Assembly: GCA_028023455.1 (NCBI GenBank)
Contig: JAQFVV010000031.1
Span: forward strand, 10,098,093 to 10,162,092
DNA from: Epiperipatus broadwayi
Lineage: Eukaryota > Onychophora > Udeonychophora > Euonychophora > Peripatidae
Direction of reading: 5' to 3'
DNA length: 64,000 nt
Shown: positions 20,830 through 34,522 of the stretch, piece after piece
Numbering within the stretch: position 1 is the first letter of the stretch
Layout: every line of letters starts with the position of its first letter
The notes under the pieces: model-generated
What the model was told of the DNA's origin: nothing
Databases searched by the model: none
What the model saw: the letters and a program-made list of their open reading frames with translations, nothing else
Position numbers and translations under genes: made by a program

Positions 20830-23290
20830 TGAAAATATTATGATGGTGTGTATATAAATACTACACATATATTTACTTATACATATTATAACAGGATTGG
20901 AGGAGATTGGGTGAACTTGGGTGATGACAATCATCATCAACCCCAATTCAAAAATAAATATTTCACATAATTATTTAATATAAAGTATAAAGTGATGAGC
21001 ATTATTAAAAATATAAAAGTGCTATATATTCTAAGTGCATGATATCATGAGACCTCTCAGACATCATCATTAATCAAACATCTCCAGCATTATCCATAAA
21101 TATAACTAAAATTCAAATAATAACTATCCATCATCATTAATGATAAACAATCAAAATAAATCATCACTCTTATGACTAGATTTGAAATGGGTCTACTATA
21201 GACCAGGCCAGTGCTTTAGTCTTTGCTAGCTTGGGCAATTATTTAAACATAAATTTGGATGCACCGACTTAAGTATTTATCTATTAGAATACATAATCAT
21301 CAAAACAATAATGCTAGGACATTTAAAGATGCTGATTAACATCATTGCTCTGGGCGCATCATGAATGAAATTCTGATAGAGATAAAACTAAAGTAAAATG
21401 TTGTCCAAGGGTTTAAAAATATTCTCTTTGTGCCAACCAGGATGATGATGACTGATGGGAATATGCCCATAAACACTAATGTGCATCTTTTATATATTAG
21501 ACTGTTATGCCCAAATCTAGCTCAGAGAACATAAGCTCTATAACTATATTGTGACCAAGAAATTATGCAAATACATAATATAATCTAAAAACTATTTAGA
21601 ATTAAGTCACTGGAGTAAAATTTTTATAATGAAATACAAGTTTATTAATAACAATAAAAATGATATTAAGGTCTCTGGAATTTGGTTATACATGTAAAAA
21701 AGCTTCTGATTTTGACTAATATATAAAATTAACATTAACACATTGTGATTTACATGTTTGATATACAAAATTCAAATTATTACATTGTTATTTGCATATA
21801 TGTTCTAATAGGTTTACTTAAAATCAGTTAGCACACAAACTTGTGACAATAACTTCTAAACATTCTTGAATTGTCAAAAAGTAATGGAATAAATGATTGA
21901 TACATATGTTTATTTGACACACATATATATATATACACATTGAAACAGTAAGATTCGTATTCGAATCTTAAGTTTCACCTTTTTCTGTCTTCTCTCACTG
22001 ACCGGTCTATCCCGCCCAAATTTAAACTTTTGATATCGAATTGTGTGTGTAACAATATTAAAAATGTATAAATATGTGAATTCAGCTTAAACACACACAC
22101 ATTTCGATCTCAAATTAAATGCAATAAATAGGGATAAAATAATATAATTTAGATTTCTTTTAGTTATATAATTTTGTATAATTTTAATCATTTATTTTGG
22201 ATTATAAAGTTCATATTTATTGCTTTGTTTAAATTTCATTTAATAATAATTCTAAAAATATCTAATGTAATATTTAATTAAAAGTTAAAATAATCTTATG
22301 TTCCCTTTTTGTTTTTGAAATTTAAAAGCATCGGTCAGTGATAGATAATAGATTAATTAAAGAAAAATTCCCCAAAATTAATTAGTAAATGTAAAATGTA
22401 AACAATAGAATGGCAGCTTTCTTTAATTAAAAAAAACCAACTAAATGCATTGATTATCCTCAGGGCAGATTAAGTAGAACCTAAAAATATCTTAACAAAA
22501 ATGTGAAAGATCAAGATAAAAAAAGAGGCCATCTTAGACTTGCTGGAGACATTCACTTAAACTTTAGCTTTGCTCTCGATCACTGAGAGTCTCCAAAATA
22601 ATAAAAATAATTTGTTCCTGCCAAGGTATGACCGAGTAAAGCACCTAGATTATTTTCCATTGGGAGATGGCCTATTGTGCTGAACTTTCATTGCCCGTCA
22701 TAAATTCACCATGAAGATCTTCTGCCTGAAATGAATGAGAAAGCTGCTGCTGCCATGAAATTAAATAATATATCTTAATACAAGAAAGAATTGCCACTCG
22801 TGAACTTTTTGCTGCTGTGAAAGTAAAATGAAATGTCTAAATACAAGAAAGAATTGCCACTCATGAACTATTTGCTACTTAACCAATGGACTCGGAAAAT
22901 TTCTTATAAAACAGGTACCTGTCTGTGTTCAAACTCTAGAGAGTACTCCAATAATATGCTATAGCTCTTCTTCATAATACTTATCTAAATTGTAAAATGT
23001 AAAAACTACCATTTGTATAACTAAATTGAATAATTAATGTAATGTGTAACTTTCTCTCTAATCTAGTTTACCTCATTCTATCTTGGGTGCATATTTCTAT
23101 AATCTACATTTCTATCTATAGTTGTTATTTAATTATTGCATGCTCAAAATTATTTCAATTTTCAAAGTTTAAATCTATGATCGCTTAAAACAATGAATGC
23201 GTGTCAAATTTTCATTAATATTTACTTTCTTTAATAACTTAACTTTCATATAAATCGACACACATTCAATGCTTCATTTATTGTAATGCA
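20830..23290. other. AT-rich region without genes
   Basis: No coding signature. AAGATTCGTATTCGAATCTT at 21951-21970 is a perfect small palindrome. CAAGAAAGAATTGCCACTC at 22781 and 22844 marks a 63-bp local duplication. Confidence 0.45.
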
Positions 23291-23299
23291 GGGGTCTAC

Positions 23300-24620
23300 T
23301 ACTTCGCAAATGGCTGACGTATTAGTTATAATAATTCCCAATTTATATATGTTTTGTATATATTAAATCATCATGAATTTTCCATAGAATTACATTTCTT
23401 TGAGAGTCACCAACGTTCTTTAGTAAATGTTGATAATGTCGGGCCGAATTAAAAATCCATTTAAATCTTACCATAATCGTTTATAAGTATACACGTGTTA
23501 CGTTTTAGAGACGTGATGATCTATTCCGCCGTAAATATTCCGGATTCTTCAGGGTTGAAATTAACCCCCGTCGTCCTACACAAGCGGACATAATAAATGC
23601 TCCCGTAGGATTTGACCTGTCATGCAGCCAGCGGCAAATTGCACCACGTACCGCTTGTCCCTGGTTATGCTTATGTGACACCTTACTTTGTCGGGCCATG
23701 GCAGAGACCAGCCTGACAGTTTTATAAATTCATTCGCGGCATTGCAGTTTCAATATACTTCCATTCCATATCGCCTTTCTAAAGCATACCACGTGTTCCT
23801 TTGCTCAATTCTATTATTCTATATATCACTCCGCCTTTGCATTATCTTCAAAATTCACTCTCAAATAAATGTTGGCCCTTAGTTATAAATAAGTATTTTA
23901 ATTAAATAAATATATGTCTGCCGTTACTCTTATAACCCATACTTTCGACTCTTGCATTGCAAAGGTATAAATCCCTCCGGGCATGCATTAGAAATACTTA
24001 CTCGAGAATTTTAGGTAGCTAGATTACGCTTTCAAATAAATGTATTCCTTTTGTAAACATTACAGTATCGGAAATACCGCTACTGAAATCCTCAATATAA
24101 AATAATGTCTAAATAAATAAATGTACTCTTTAAAATATATTCATGTCGCAAATTCTGCTACTGAAGCTTTAAATCCCTAAAATCTTATTAGTAAATGATT
24201 TTATTAAAATGTATTAATAAATAATTTTAAACTATATGTCTGCAGTTATGTTTCATTTATTCGATACCCATTCTATATAATATTTCCTCGATTATGTAAG
24301 TACAAATGTTTAATTAATATTAGTTTGGTTATTGGCTAACTTGAGAAAATCATGAGTCTCTTGCATATCCCTGACCACCGTGCCTAAGGAAATATTTACT
24401 AATGTCGCATCAGATGCGTTGTTCCGTGGATTGTATTGTGGAACCGATAAACTATGTTCGAACTCGGTACCATGGGTGGCTTCGCTACTCGGTGGTGCTG
24501 CTGTTCTGTATGGTGGTCGAATTCTGCACTATGTTTACGAGTCACACGTTTTCTGACCATTACAACATACATGTTGTATAATCTTTCTGAATATCTTTGA
24601 CTTGCCATAAAATAAAAATC
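23300..24620. other. Two GC-richer islands of unknown nature
   Basis: 23500-23700 and 24370-24610 are visibly less AT-rich than the surroundings. On the minus strand 23600-23660 has a tRNA-like look (GCGGTACGTGGTGCAATTTG followed by AGGTCAAATCCTAC), possibly A- and B-box-like, so an old SINE is conceivable. The short reverse frames there (23505-23699; 24399-24608) match no family I recognise. An exon of an unidentified gene cannot be excluded. Confidence 0.35.
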
Positions 24621-26090
24621 TTAAAATTATTATTTTTAAATGATATAAATACCTTATACTAGGGTTATATCAAATACATATATATCATCTGTGTAGTATA
24701 ATTTATTTAATATTATCATAACTCTATAAATGAAATTCATTTTTATAATACATATTTAATAATAGCAAAAAATCATTTTTCTTTTTATAGAACAAGATTT
24801 AATATATATGTGTGTGCATTTAGCTATTTATGCACACTGCCATTTACATCATATGATATTTTGGATTTGACAAAACAATAAAGTTATTAAAAATATCTTT
24901 CATAATTACTTCTATTTGAAAAATATATAAAAATTAGTAAGTTTCTTGTTTATTGATTAATTATTTTGCCTTTAAAAACAGTACTATCAACTTTTTTAAA
25001 AGTTTAAGATTAATTACATAAATATTTAAAAATTACACTCTTACAAGTTTCTTTTAATTCAAGCCAAATCATTTGTTTATAATCATCTGTGAATTGGTCT
25101 TTTCTTTTAGATATTTGATTCAAGCAAATTATTTACTTGTTTTATTTTAAGTTTTAGGTTAAAATGTCATTTTAAGGAATTATTAAAACAAGTCACTTTA
25201 TATAAATATGACACGATGCATTGATCTGTAATTCTCTGCATACAGATAAACCCTTTAGTAAGCTGAGAGATTTTTCTTGGTGGTCTAACTTAGTGAGACT
25301 GGTTTATAGTAATCATCAGGGGGAAATATAATTCAGGTATGGTTAGAATACTTTTGGTTCCACGTAGGCACCTGTTCAGCACACAATCTTGTCCATATTT
25401 AAGATTATAAGACACAGAGAAGTGAGTCTTCCTTCTAGGTGCATATAAATTCCTTCACAGTGAATCAGCACCAATTGCCTCCTTCTGTCTTGACTTTAGC
25501 TATCTCTGATCCATGTCAATTATCTATATAACTCTGGATCAATTCTGCTAGCCAACTGCTTCTCAAAAAAATCACTAGTCAAAATTCTCTTTTCAAAAAC
25601 TATTAGCCAAAAGTAACCTATTCTTTTTATCAACTCATTTTACATGGTCATCTGAGGTGACAAAAATGCTAAATTAAAAACTGTTTTTATCTTTTTAATT
25701 TGATTAAAAAGAATTTTAATCCTTTTGAAAGCAACTTTGAAATTTTTATCAAAGTGTGATATACAAACATTTTAAAAAGTAGATAATATAAATTTTTACA
25801 ATTATCAGATCTATTATCATAATACATGCTTGTTTTTTTCCAAAATCAGAATGCAGTAAAATATTAAACCTTTTTAAATGTTTATTTTATAGTAAAATTT
25901 TATTTTCAATCCAAAATTATTTAACCCTTTACAGCTATTATTATATTCCAGGAAATGTAGAAAAATATCTACAAAACTTTTGGCTGTGTTTATTTATACT
26001 TTTCCTTTCAACTTTATATATATTTGGGCACACACACAATTATATTGTTTTTTGTCATGTAAGAAAAATGGTTTTACAATATATATATAT
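24620..26090. other. AT-rich region
   Basis: No genes or repeats recognised. 25210-25560 is slightly more complex but anonymous. Confidence 0.4.
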
Positions 26091-26234
26091 ATATATATGT
26101 ATGAAAAACAAAAAAACACAAGTTAAAACTTGCTAACGTTTGTATTTATGACAATAGATGGCATTCTACCAAAAACACCATCAAGCGTATGTTTACATAA
26201 ACATCAGAGCATGCATTCACTATCTCTAACTTTA

Positions 26235-26292
26235 GTTCCACCTTCAGATCATGATTTCAAGCTATTTGCTATCATCAGTGAAGGACAGGAAT
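26235..26292 (-). ncRNA. Type I hammerhead ribozyme, family A (26-kb array, minus)
   Basis: Inner helix I is CCUUCA/UGAAGG in place of CUUUCA/UGAAAG at 1-1640: a U-A pair has become C-G, with both partners changed. Outer helix I is UUCC/GGAA, the core CUGAUGA, helix II AGC/GCU, then GAAA, AUCAUGAU and C17 (complement of 26247). Confidence 0.82.
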
Positions 26293-26643
26293 AAAAAACT
26301 AGATCTAATCACAAACTCTGAGCATTTATGAAACAGTTTCTATTCAGCTTGCAAGCGTGAATCTTTTAGACACATAATGTCTTCAAACTCAGCATAGCAA
26401 GCCAGATAGCTACATGGGTCTGATATCAGTTCAGCATCACCACATAGTAGAAGCTTCTGCAATATATATATCATTGCAAGAAAGACCTCAAAGGTACATT
26501 TATGGAAAACAAAAACACAAGTTAAAACTTGCTAACACTTGTATTTATGACAATAGATGGCGTTCTACCAAAAACACCATCAAGCATATGTTTGTTTACA
26601 TAAACATTAGAGCAAGCATTCACTATCTCTAACTTTAGTTCCA

Positions 26644-26686
<43 letters not shown>

Positions 26687-26853
26687 CAGAGGCTTCTACT
26701 ATGTGGTGATGCTGAACTGATATCAGACCCATGTAGCTATCTGGCTTGCTATGCTGAGTTTGAAAACATTACGTTTCTAAAAGATTCATGCTTGCAAGCT
26801 TAATAAAAACTGTTTCATAAATGCTCAGAGTTTGTATTTAGATCTAGTTTTTT

Positions 26854-26911
26854 ATTCCTGTCCTTCACTGATGATAGCAAATAGCTTGAAATCATGATCT
26901 GAAGGTGGAAC
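26854..26911 (+). ncRNA. Type I hammerhead ribozyme, family A (26-kb array, plus)
   Basis: Same covariant helix I as 26235-26292 and an intact CUGAUGA/GAAA core. Predicted cleavage is after C26899. Confidence 0.82.
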
Positions 26912-27123
26912 TAAAGTTAGAGATAGTGAATGCTTGCTCTGACGTTTATGTAAACAAACATATGCTTGACGGTGTTTTTGGTAGAACGCCATCTATTGTC
27001 ATATATATATATGTAATATTAAAAAATCAAGTCATATATTACATGACTTAACTTATTAAGCTTGTATCACAAAAATAATATAATGAGCATGCTAATAACT
27101 TGTTTAGAGTTATTAGCACATTC

Positions 27124-27125
<2 letters not shown>

Positions 27126-27194
<69 letters not shown>

Positions 27195-27218
27195 ATATAT
27201 ATATATATATATATATAT
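27126..27218. repeat. TA microsatellite
   Basis: (TA)n with one GGA interruption near 27193. Confidence 0.95.
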
Positions 27219-27219
27219 G

Positions 27220-29130
27220 TTATATTTAAATTCTAATACTTAATGTTTTTGTAAATATCTAATACTGAATTAAAAGTACAAATGTTCAAAATGCACAAAT
27301 ATCGAATTATTAATTTATTAATATGTTTGATTTAAATATTAAAATAAGATAAGCTTTAAAAAAAATTATAGAATTGAAGCAAAGATTTTAATCTTTAAAT
27401 AAAATATAATAAAAATCTTTTAATTTTAAAAATAATGAAGAGAGTTTTTAATCTTAAAAATAAAAATTACAAATAGATCCTTAGGGCAAAATGACCATTG
27501 AAAAGACGATTACGAAGCAGAAATGAGTTGAGAAATAAAAACAAAAGACTTGCTTTTCCTGCCCAAAGATATAGACACAGACCTCAGTGGAAAAATCTAC
27601 TTAGCCACAAACCCAAAATCTAAGCCCTAAACTCAATGAACCAATGCAATATAGATATGAAATATGTGAGATGAATCCATGCATTCCAGAGATAAGATGC
27701 TTCAGGACTATAAAAAGAAAATCAAAAGAAATTATTAAAAAGGGAGAATTAGAAAATTAAAGTTTGAATTCATTTGTATTTGCTGAAAGTAAAAGAAATA
27801 ATTTAAAAAAACTATTGTCATCATCACTAAGAATGTAATTCGCTTCATCGTGCTTCCTTCAGTTCGGCCAGCTGAAGGAGTTTTCATCTTCACGGATCTC
27901 AGGATCGAACTATTGGTACCATATGCAGAAATTTTCTTCAAGCTTCATAAATAGTCATCATCTGCAAGAACAAGGCCTTTGTGAAACTCAGATCTTCATC
28001 ACAAAAAAACGAGCATGGACAAAGGAAAGTATAGATTTATAAATGATAAAATGAAATATAAACTCTCTTAAACTTTAAAATCTTTGAACTTTATTTGCCT
28101 TTAAAATGAACTATAGGCTTTTTATCCTGAGCAAGCCTGAACTTTATTTTTTTTATAAACTGTGCAATTTTAAACTCTGATCTAAAGTTAAAATGTAATC
28201 TCTTAAAATATGTATTGGTTTTTTTTATTCATGTTTAATAAGATGTGTTTGTAATAGGGTAGGGGTTTGCGATTGCAAACTTAAATCTAAAGATAAAGAA
28301 AAAACACATATCATTATTTGTGCATTATTAAATTTTAAAAATAGGTTAAAATAGTATTTGTGCTAAAAAATAAGTTAAAAACAATGTCATTTTAAAATGA
28401 TTTAAAACCTTAAAATAAATATTTTTTTATTAAATTATTAAATTTAATGTAAGTTGAGTGTAGGTAGCCATTTAGCCTCATTTAAATATATGTTAGTTTT
28501 AAGGGGATTTTGATTTCAGATTATTTGTTTCATAGTTGTGTCAATGCTGGTGAAAAGATATATGGACATTTATGACAATGTAATGTGAAGTATGTTCACA
28601 CATTAGGGCAATGTGCCCAACTGAATGCATGACCCCAAAGAGGCAGTCATATTGTTGCAATTGATGCAGACATATTTCCTGCACCATTGACCCATTCCAG
28701 CTCTATGGATTGGGACAATAAGTGACAAGATAGACCGCTCTCCCATCCATATGTAACATTTTTTTTCTTTATATTACATGCATGATTCCTTCACCAGACA
28801 GATGTACATTCCTGTACTGGATGAAGGTCGTGTTTCTTCAAATACTATCATGCTGTAAGATGCACATTCCTGTCAGCATGGTTTGATGCTAACATGTTCA
28901 CATTGCATTGGTTGCAGATGTATATCTGGAAGCGAGCATTAGCATGGCTGTGGACCTTTGGCCTGAAATCAAACATTTTGAAGATCATTTAAATGTGTTG
29001 TTTGGGTAGCATACCTATGCTGAACATTCTAAGATTAAAAATTAAAGTTAAACACAAATAAAATAACAATAATGAAACAAAATAAAACATTTTTTTTTTG
29101 TATAATAATTTTTTTTTTTTAGTTTGTGTA
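27220..29130. other. AT-rich region, no gene supported
   Basis: 28560-28960 is more complex (CAGATGTACATTCCTGTACT and related phrases repeat near 28799 and 28860) but I could not assign it. The reverse frame at 27735-27941 has a hydrophobic run near its C-terminus but no family signature. Confidence 0.4.
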
Positions 29131-29136
29131 TTACTA

Positions 29137-29139
<3 letters not shown>

Positions 29140-29203
<64 letters not shown>
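29140..29203. repeat. TA microsatellite
   Basis: Uninterrupted (TA)n. Confidence 0.95.
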
Positions 29204-29204
<1 letters not shown>

Positions 29205-29310
29205 AATAAAATCTTTTGTGTTATTAGTACTGACAGTGATCTAGTGATTGTTTTTATTGTTCTTTATTAAAATATATTTTAATAAATATATTAAGTTTCT
29301 GCATCTCCTT

Positions 29311-29450
29311 GAGCTAGTGACTAGAGCTGGTGGTCGTGATCTTAACAGCACGTATCTGTCTACTTTATAAATTTTCTAGGTTCGAATAGTCTAGTAGCAT
29401 CCTGTATGACAGATATGGTAAGACTCCTTTTGATCTCCCACACCACAACT
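29311..29450 (+). repeat. SINE-like repeat, copy 2 (tRNA-like boxes)
   Basis: GAGCTAGTGACTAGAG and TCTAGGTTCGAATAG are A- and B-box-like and about 68 bp apart. Partner of 16331-16490. No target duplication was identified. Confidence 0.5.
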
Positions 29451-29559
29451 ATTATAATATATATATACATACATGTTAGATGATAATCGGTGTTGCTTAT
29501 ATCTGTCCTAAATCTTCTGAAAAGTGTTTCACTTGGCCTTTCCATCTACCATGTGAAAT

Positions 29560-30105
29560 AATTTTCAGAATGCTTTAAATGTTTTTTTACAGTATATAAA
29601 CATAGTCAATCCAGCACACAATACAAAGTTATTATTAATTATGTAATACTAGTTGCTTTTAACTAAAAGATAATACCAAAATGAATAACTTCTAAATATT
29701 TTTCCACCTAGAAATCATCAAGCCCACAAAGTATTGTCTTGTACAAAAAACATTTTTAGTATAAGACATATATACTAACAGTTCAAACATTAACATTGGT
29801 GGTATTTATCCAGAAGTAAAATGTCTATATTTGTAGTAGAGTTTATTTGCTGTCATGATAGTGGATCAAGGATAAATAAATTTGACATATGTGTCCTAAA
29901 AAGATGAATTCAATGTTTTCATCAATAGAAAAGTATTTATTTAAAGACATATTTGATAAATGTTTAAGCTGTGAAGGCTTAAATAGTGAAGATAGAATAA
30001 TGAAATATATGATTTTCAGATAATATGGCTCACATTTGAGGATAAAAATAATCTCCAGAATTTTAACTAAATGAAGACAGATGTATAGAATATGGAATGA
30101 TAGAA
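29560..30105. other. AT-rich stretch
   Basis: Nothing recognised. Confidence 0.4.
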
Positions 30106-30109
30106 AAAA

Positions 30110-30690
30110 ATGCAAAAAAATACAAGTTGATATTCATGCTAGTATGATTCAATATGCAAATGGATTTAGATATTTTGATGATTGATTAAGTGAGGATGGA
30201 AAAAGCAGAGATTAAGTTAAAACAATAATAGCATTAGAAAATGAGGTATTTTGAAAAGAAAGAAAATATTTTGTGAACACTTGAAGAGAGAATTATGGAA
30301 AAGATTGAGTGCTATGTATGGAGTGTATAACTGTGAAATGTGGACAATGAGTAAAAAAAATTATAAACAGATTGAAGGTTTTGAAATGTGGAAGTAAAAA
30401 TGAATAAAGAAAATTAATTTGATAAATAAAATGATGAAATTTTGGAAAGAATAAATGTAAAAAGAAGATTGAGGAAATTATAAGATAAAAAGAGTAACTG
30501 AATAGGACATATACTAAGAAAACAGAATAATTTAATGAAGGCTGTTTAAAAGTGAATTCTAAATAAAAACAAAAAAAGAATGGAAAAAATTGATCCTGAT
30601 GGATGATATAAGGGATGAGAAGAATTGTGTGGAAATGAAAATCTGGATAGTGAATTCAACAGAATTGAGAAATAGATATATTGTAAGACT
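30110..30690 (+). pseudogene. Decayed LINE reverse transcriptase C-terminus
   Basis: Pieces in shifting frames match the C-terminal region of invertebrate endonuclease/reverse-transcriptase LINEs: LSEDGKSR, IALENEVF, ERKYFVNT, RLSAMYGVYNCEMWTMSKKNYKQIEGFEMW, RVTE..DIY..ENRI and LMDDIRD, then RNRYIVRL. The YNCEMWT segment corresponds to the usual YG(C/S)ETWT. It belongs to a different subfamily from the RTE copies at 1.7, 8.6 and 35.2 kb. There are many stops, so it is inert. Confidence 0.78.
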
Positions 30691-30699
30691 GCTTTCTAA

Positions 30700-32150
30700 A
30701 CTGATATTACTGATTTTTCAGTATTTTCTAAATAATTTTCCAGTTTAAAGATAAAAAAACACAAAGTACTGATTTAAAAATCTGATACTACATTATCTAG
30801 TCAATGCATTTGTTTAATATACTTAAGGCAAAAGTGGATCCACATATCATTTATTATCCATGGGTATATTAAGAGTGTAAATCAGAAAATAACTCTCATT
30901 AAATATGTACATGTTGTTAGAAATTTTTTAGTAGTAAAAGATATCTTTTTTTTCCAGGTTTTTTCATAAGTAATAACAGGAAAAATCTATTTATAAAAAG
31001 CAATACTATTTAATGAAGTGTTCTTATGGTTATTATGATTAAACATGGTAATTTTGAATAATATTCTCAGTAGCATAATAATTGTTGTACTATGCATAGT
31101 CAAAATTAATACATTAATAAAAAACTTTAAAAAGATAAATTATCTATCTAGCCCTCTATTCATCCATCCATTTATCTATATTTCTACCTACCTATTTATG
31201 TCTATCTATTTATTCATCTATGCATCAGTATATATATCTATTTTTCATCCTATCTATATATCTAACTAGTTATCTATCTAGTTGAGATATTATATATGTA
31301 ATGTTGTGATTAAAGACTGTATAAAGTCTTCTTTAACAATAATATTAGAATCAACAAAATCTGGATGACATCTTAAGATGAGTTGATTAATTTCAATTTA
31401 ACAAAGATAACATCATTTGCTCTGAAGCTTTTAAATGTATTAATTAATATTTTCAAGTTATTCTATCAGATATTTAGAGATTCTGAGGGTTTCATTATAT
31501 TAAATAAAATTATAGTAACAGGTATTAATGTTTAATTATTTAATATTTTGTGATGTTTTTTAATGTAAGAAATAAAAAATAGCGTATAATATTTGTCTAT
31601 ATAAACTTTTTATAACTTTTGATAGAATATACATCTAAAGAAAAAAAAGTACACTTCTGTGAAAACAGGTGGATCATCTTTTATCTACTTGACATTTGTG
31701 GTATTATAATAGAAAAGTAAAAAAATTATACAGCTGGTAAGTTTATACATGAAGTTGTCTGATTTTTTTATCATTCTGGAACTAAGGAAAACTGGGTTTG
31801 TCTTTGAAAAATAAATTTTGTTACTTTATGTATTTAAAAATAAGTTTATTAAAATATGATTAACGATATATGTAAAGTTCAATTATACACTGTGTACAGC
31901 CGATTTATAAAATCAAAATAGTCGTTTTTTTATATAAAAATGTTTAGAAAAAAAAACACAAATATCACTTCAATGTAGTCACTTCAATAATAACCTAGTC
32001 ATGATCACATTTCAGCGTAACAGAATTCGAAATTAATTAATTTGTTACTTAAATAAGTAATTAAGAGAAGATCTTGGAGTTAGAAATCTATTACGATAAT
32101 TTATAGTTGTAATTATAAATTTATTTAACGCACATTGATTATGTAAGTAA
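30700..32150. other. AT-rich region
   Basis: 31140-31275 has degenerate ATCTAT repeats. No gene. Confidence 0.45.
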
Positions 32151-32160
32151 TATTTACTAA

Positions 32161-32320
32161 GGCAATAAACCTAAAGCATATGCGATTGAAAATGCGAAGG
32201 TAGAGACTTCTACAGGTCTTAGCCACAAGCTTACACATTAGGCAATAAACCTAAAATATGTGAGTTTGAAAATGCGATGGTAGAGACCTCTACAGGTCTT
32301 AACCACAAGCTTACAACGTT
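32161..32320. repeat. Two tandem copies of an 80-bp unit
   Basis: GGCAATAAACCTAAA starts at 32161 and 32241. Each unit includes GAAAATGCGA, then TAGAGAC and CTACAGGTCTTA. About 90% identical by eye; non-coding. Confidence 0.88.
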
Positions 32321-32329
32321 GAAAGAAAA

Positions 32330-34120
32330 GAGTAATAAATAACTGGATCTTATCAGAGTCGCTATGAGAGCCATAACAAACATAATATTGACAATTTCTC
32401 TGTTTCATAAATAAAAAAAATAATATTAAATCAATTAAATAGTTGGAGGTAATTAATTATATTTAGAATAAAAAGTTATTTAACTACAAAATATACAAAA
32501 AAATCAATAAAATAAAGTAAATTTATTAACCTAGAAAATAAAGAGATAGAATTAATATCCACAAGTAATTATTTAAGAAATAATATTTTTAAAATGCCAA
32601 AAACATTTCATTAAAAAATTGAAAAAAGATGTATAAGTACAAATAATAAATTCCAATTGTATAAATCCAAACTATATAATAAAAATAGAGGGTCAAAAGA
32701 ATATAAGGTAATGTGACTTACAATAAATTCAATTGAAGTTTCATGAATAGTACTATAGACACAGCGAAAAATAATAATTATTGTTATACAAAGAACTAAC
32801 TATGGATACAAAAAAAACATGTTGAATTTAAATGTGTTTTTAAAAATACTGTTAAACTGAGTTGACAAATTTAGTCAATATTTATCTTAAGCATTACTAT
32901 GAAAAAAAAATAATATAATAATAAAAGACATAAACAGAAACTATGATAATACATTTATAATTAAACTAGTTTATAAAAACAAGATAAATGTTTAAAAAAA
33001 TGAAAGTATTGAAAAATATAAATGACATTTGTTATAAATTGCTTACATTGTAAGAGAGGTAATAAAAACAACAAAAAATAAATTGAAAACAAAGGTTAAA
33101 ACAGCATTTAAAAATTAAGAATTTTTATCTATATATAAAAGAATGTAAGCATTTACATTTTGAAATAAAGGTGTTGGTTGAAAAATGTTAACTTTATAAA
33201 GAAAGATTAATTAAAGAAAGTTTATATATTACACATAGAAAACCAGTTTAGAATAGGAATAATGTTATAATCAAATACATATTATTGGTCTAATATTTCT
33301 TTACAAATTGAAGTATTTTATTTATTTTTTTAAAAAAAGGAAAAATTTAGAACATAAAAGGTTGAAGGCAAATATAAAAATAAATAAAATAAAAATTATA
33401 ATTTATTTGAAAATATTATATAGTTGTTGTAAAGTCTTTGAAAACATATATTTATATACTACATATAATATATAATAATAATTCTTGACAAAGATCATGT
33501 GATATGATTGAAACATAGGAAGAAAATTGAAATTGAAAACAATTCCCAAAATAAAATAAGATTTGAAAGAAAAAGTGTGAAATTAATTTATTTTTTATAT
33601 ATATTAAAAATAAACATAAAATTTTTCTGTACCTTTCCACATAAAAAAAAATTCAAAAAAAATCATTTACATTATTAGGAAAATCATTTTCTCAATTTAT
33701 AATTAAAATTATGAAGACAGCTAACACAGTTTGGGTATCATTTAAACAATTGCATTTTGCAAGCTAAAAATTTTCCCACCTCATTATGCCATATAACTGT
33801 TATAATTGAAAGCCTGCTTCTATAATTTAGTTTTCACAATCTTTATATGATATTATCAATAATTAAATTGGTACATATGTATTAGACTTGCTGTGATGAT
33901 AGAATCACTATATCTTTCTACAATGAAAGGGGGATGTTTGCAATACCCAGAATGTCATAGTTGTGATATTTTTAATACAGCATTCTGCTGTCGAAAACAG
34001 AGGTAGCTGATCTAGTACATAAGTACCCATTAAATATAGTACATAATATTGATTGTTTAATTTAGTAAAAGTACATATAAATATTTTTGTGATTGTGTTA
34101 TATTAAATGTAGTAAATTTG
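32330..34120. other. AT-rich region
   Basis: Long A-rich stretches. No coding or repeat features recognised. Confidence 0.45.
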
Positions 34121-34134
34121 AGCATAGGTTAAAA

Positions 34135-34522
34135 CAGGTATCCCCACTTAAGAGCATATTTGATAATACCGGCCAGGTGGTGGGCACCATTTCTTCTTTT
34201 TCAACCAGGTGGTTGGCACCATTTATTTTTTCAATGTAAATTTATAGTTGGATATTGTTAATAATGCACATAATGTACAAAAAAATATTTATTTCAAAAA
34301 TAAAATTTTAACATATAATTAACGTTTTTATTTTTACGCTGTAAAAGTATAGTATGCCCTACAATTTGATTACAATATAATACAATAATTTATAAGAAAT
34401 TTTAAAAATTAAATTTATTTGTATCAGATAAATAATTTTTTATCGTGTTCAGATAGCGGCGGGTACACGTAAAATGGTCTGTGGGCACCATGATGCCTGC
34501 CGGCATAGGTTGGGGACTCCTG
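34135..34522. mobile_element. hAT-superfamily MITE with 8-bp target duplication
   Basis: 388-bp non-autonomous element. Ends are CAGGTATCCCCACTT (left) and, inward from the right, CAGGAGTCCCCAACCTATGC, the CAGG..TCCCCA terminus typical of hAT elements. The 8-bp flank GGTTAAAA occurs at both 34127-34134 and 34523-34530. Subterminal GGTGGGCACCATTT-like repeats occur at both ends (34184, 34211 and inverted near 34485), likely transposase-binding sites. There is no open frame, so it would depend on a trans-acting hAT transposase. Confidence 0.92.

Larger units (their letters stand above)
26100..27005. repeat. Second family A array, inverted about a TA tract
   Basis: About 1.3 minus-strand units (26100-26643) run into a TA microsatellite (about 26645-26684). 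Then one plus-strand unit (about 26685-27005) follows. Sequence is ~10-15% diverged from the array at 1-1640. The minus-strand period is about 400 bp (ACAAGTTAAAACTTGCTAAC recurs). It carries one full hammerhead in each orientation. The second minus copy is cut by the TA tract inside helix I. Confidence 0.85.

Noticed and set aside
23505-23699. Reverse-strand 64-codon frame in a GC-richer island
   Set aside because: No family signature, and the same DNA has tRNA-like features. Reported only as an anonymous island.
27735-27941. Reverse-strand frame with a hydrophobic run, possible small membrane or secreted protein
   Set aside because: Hydrophobic runs arise easily in AT-rich DNA. There is no family match and no supporting context.
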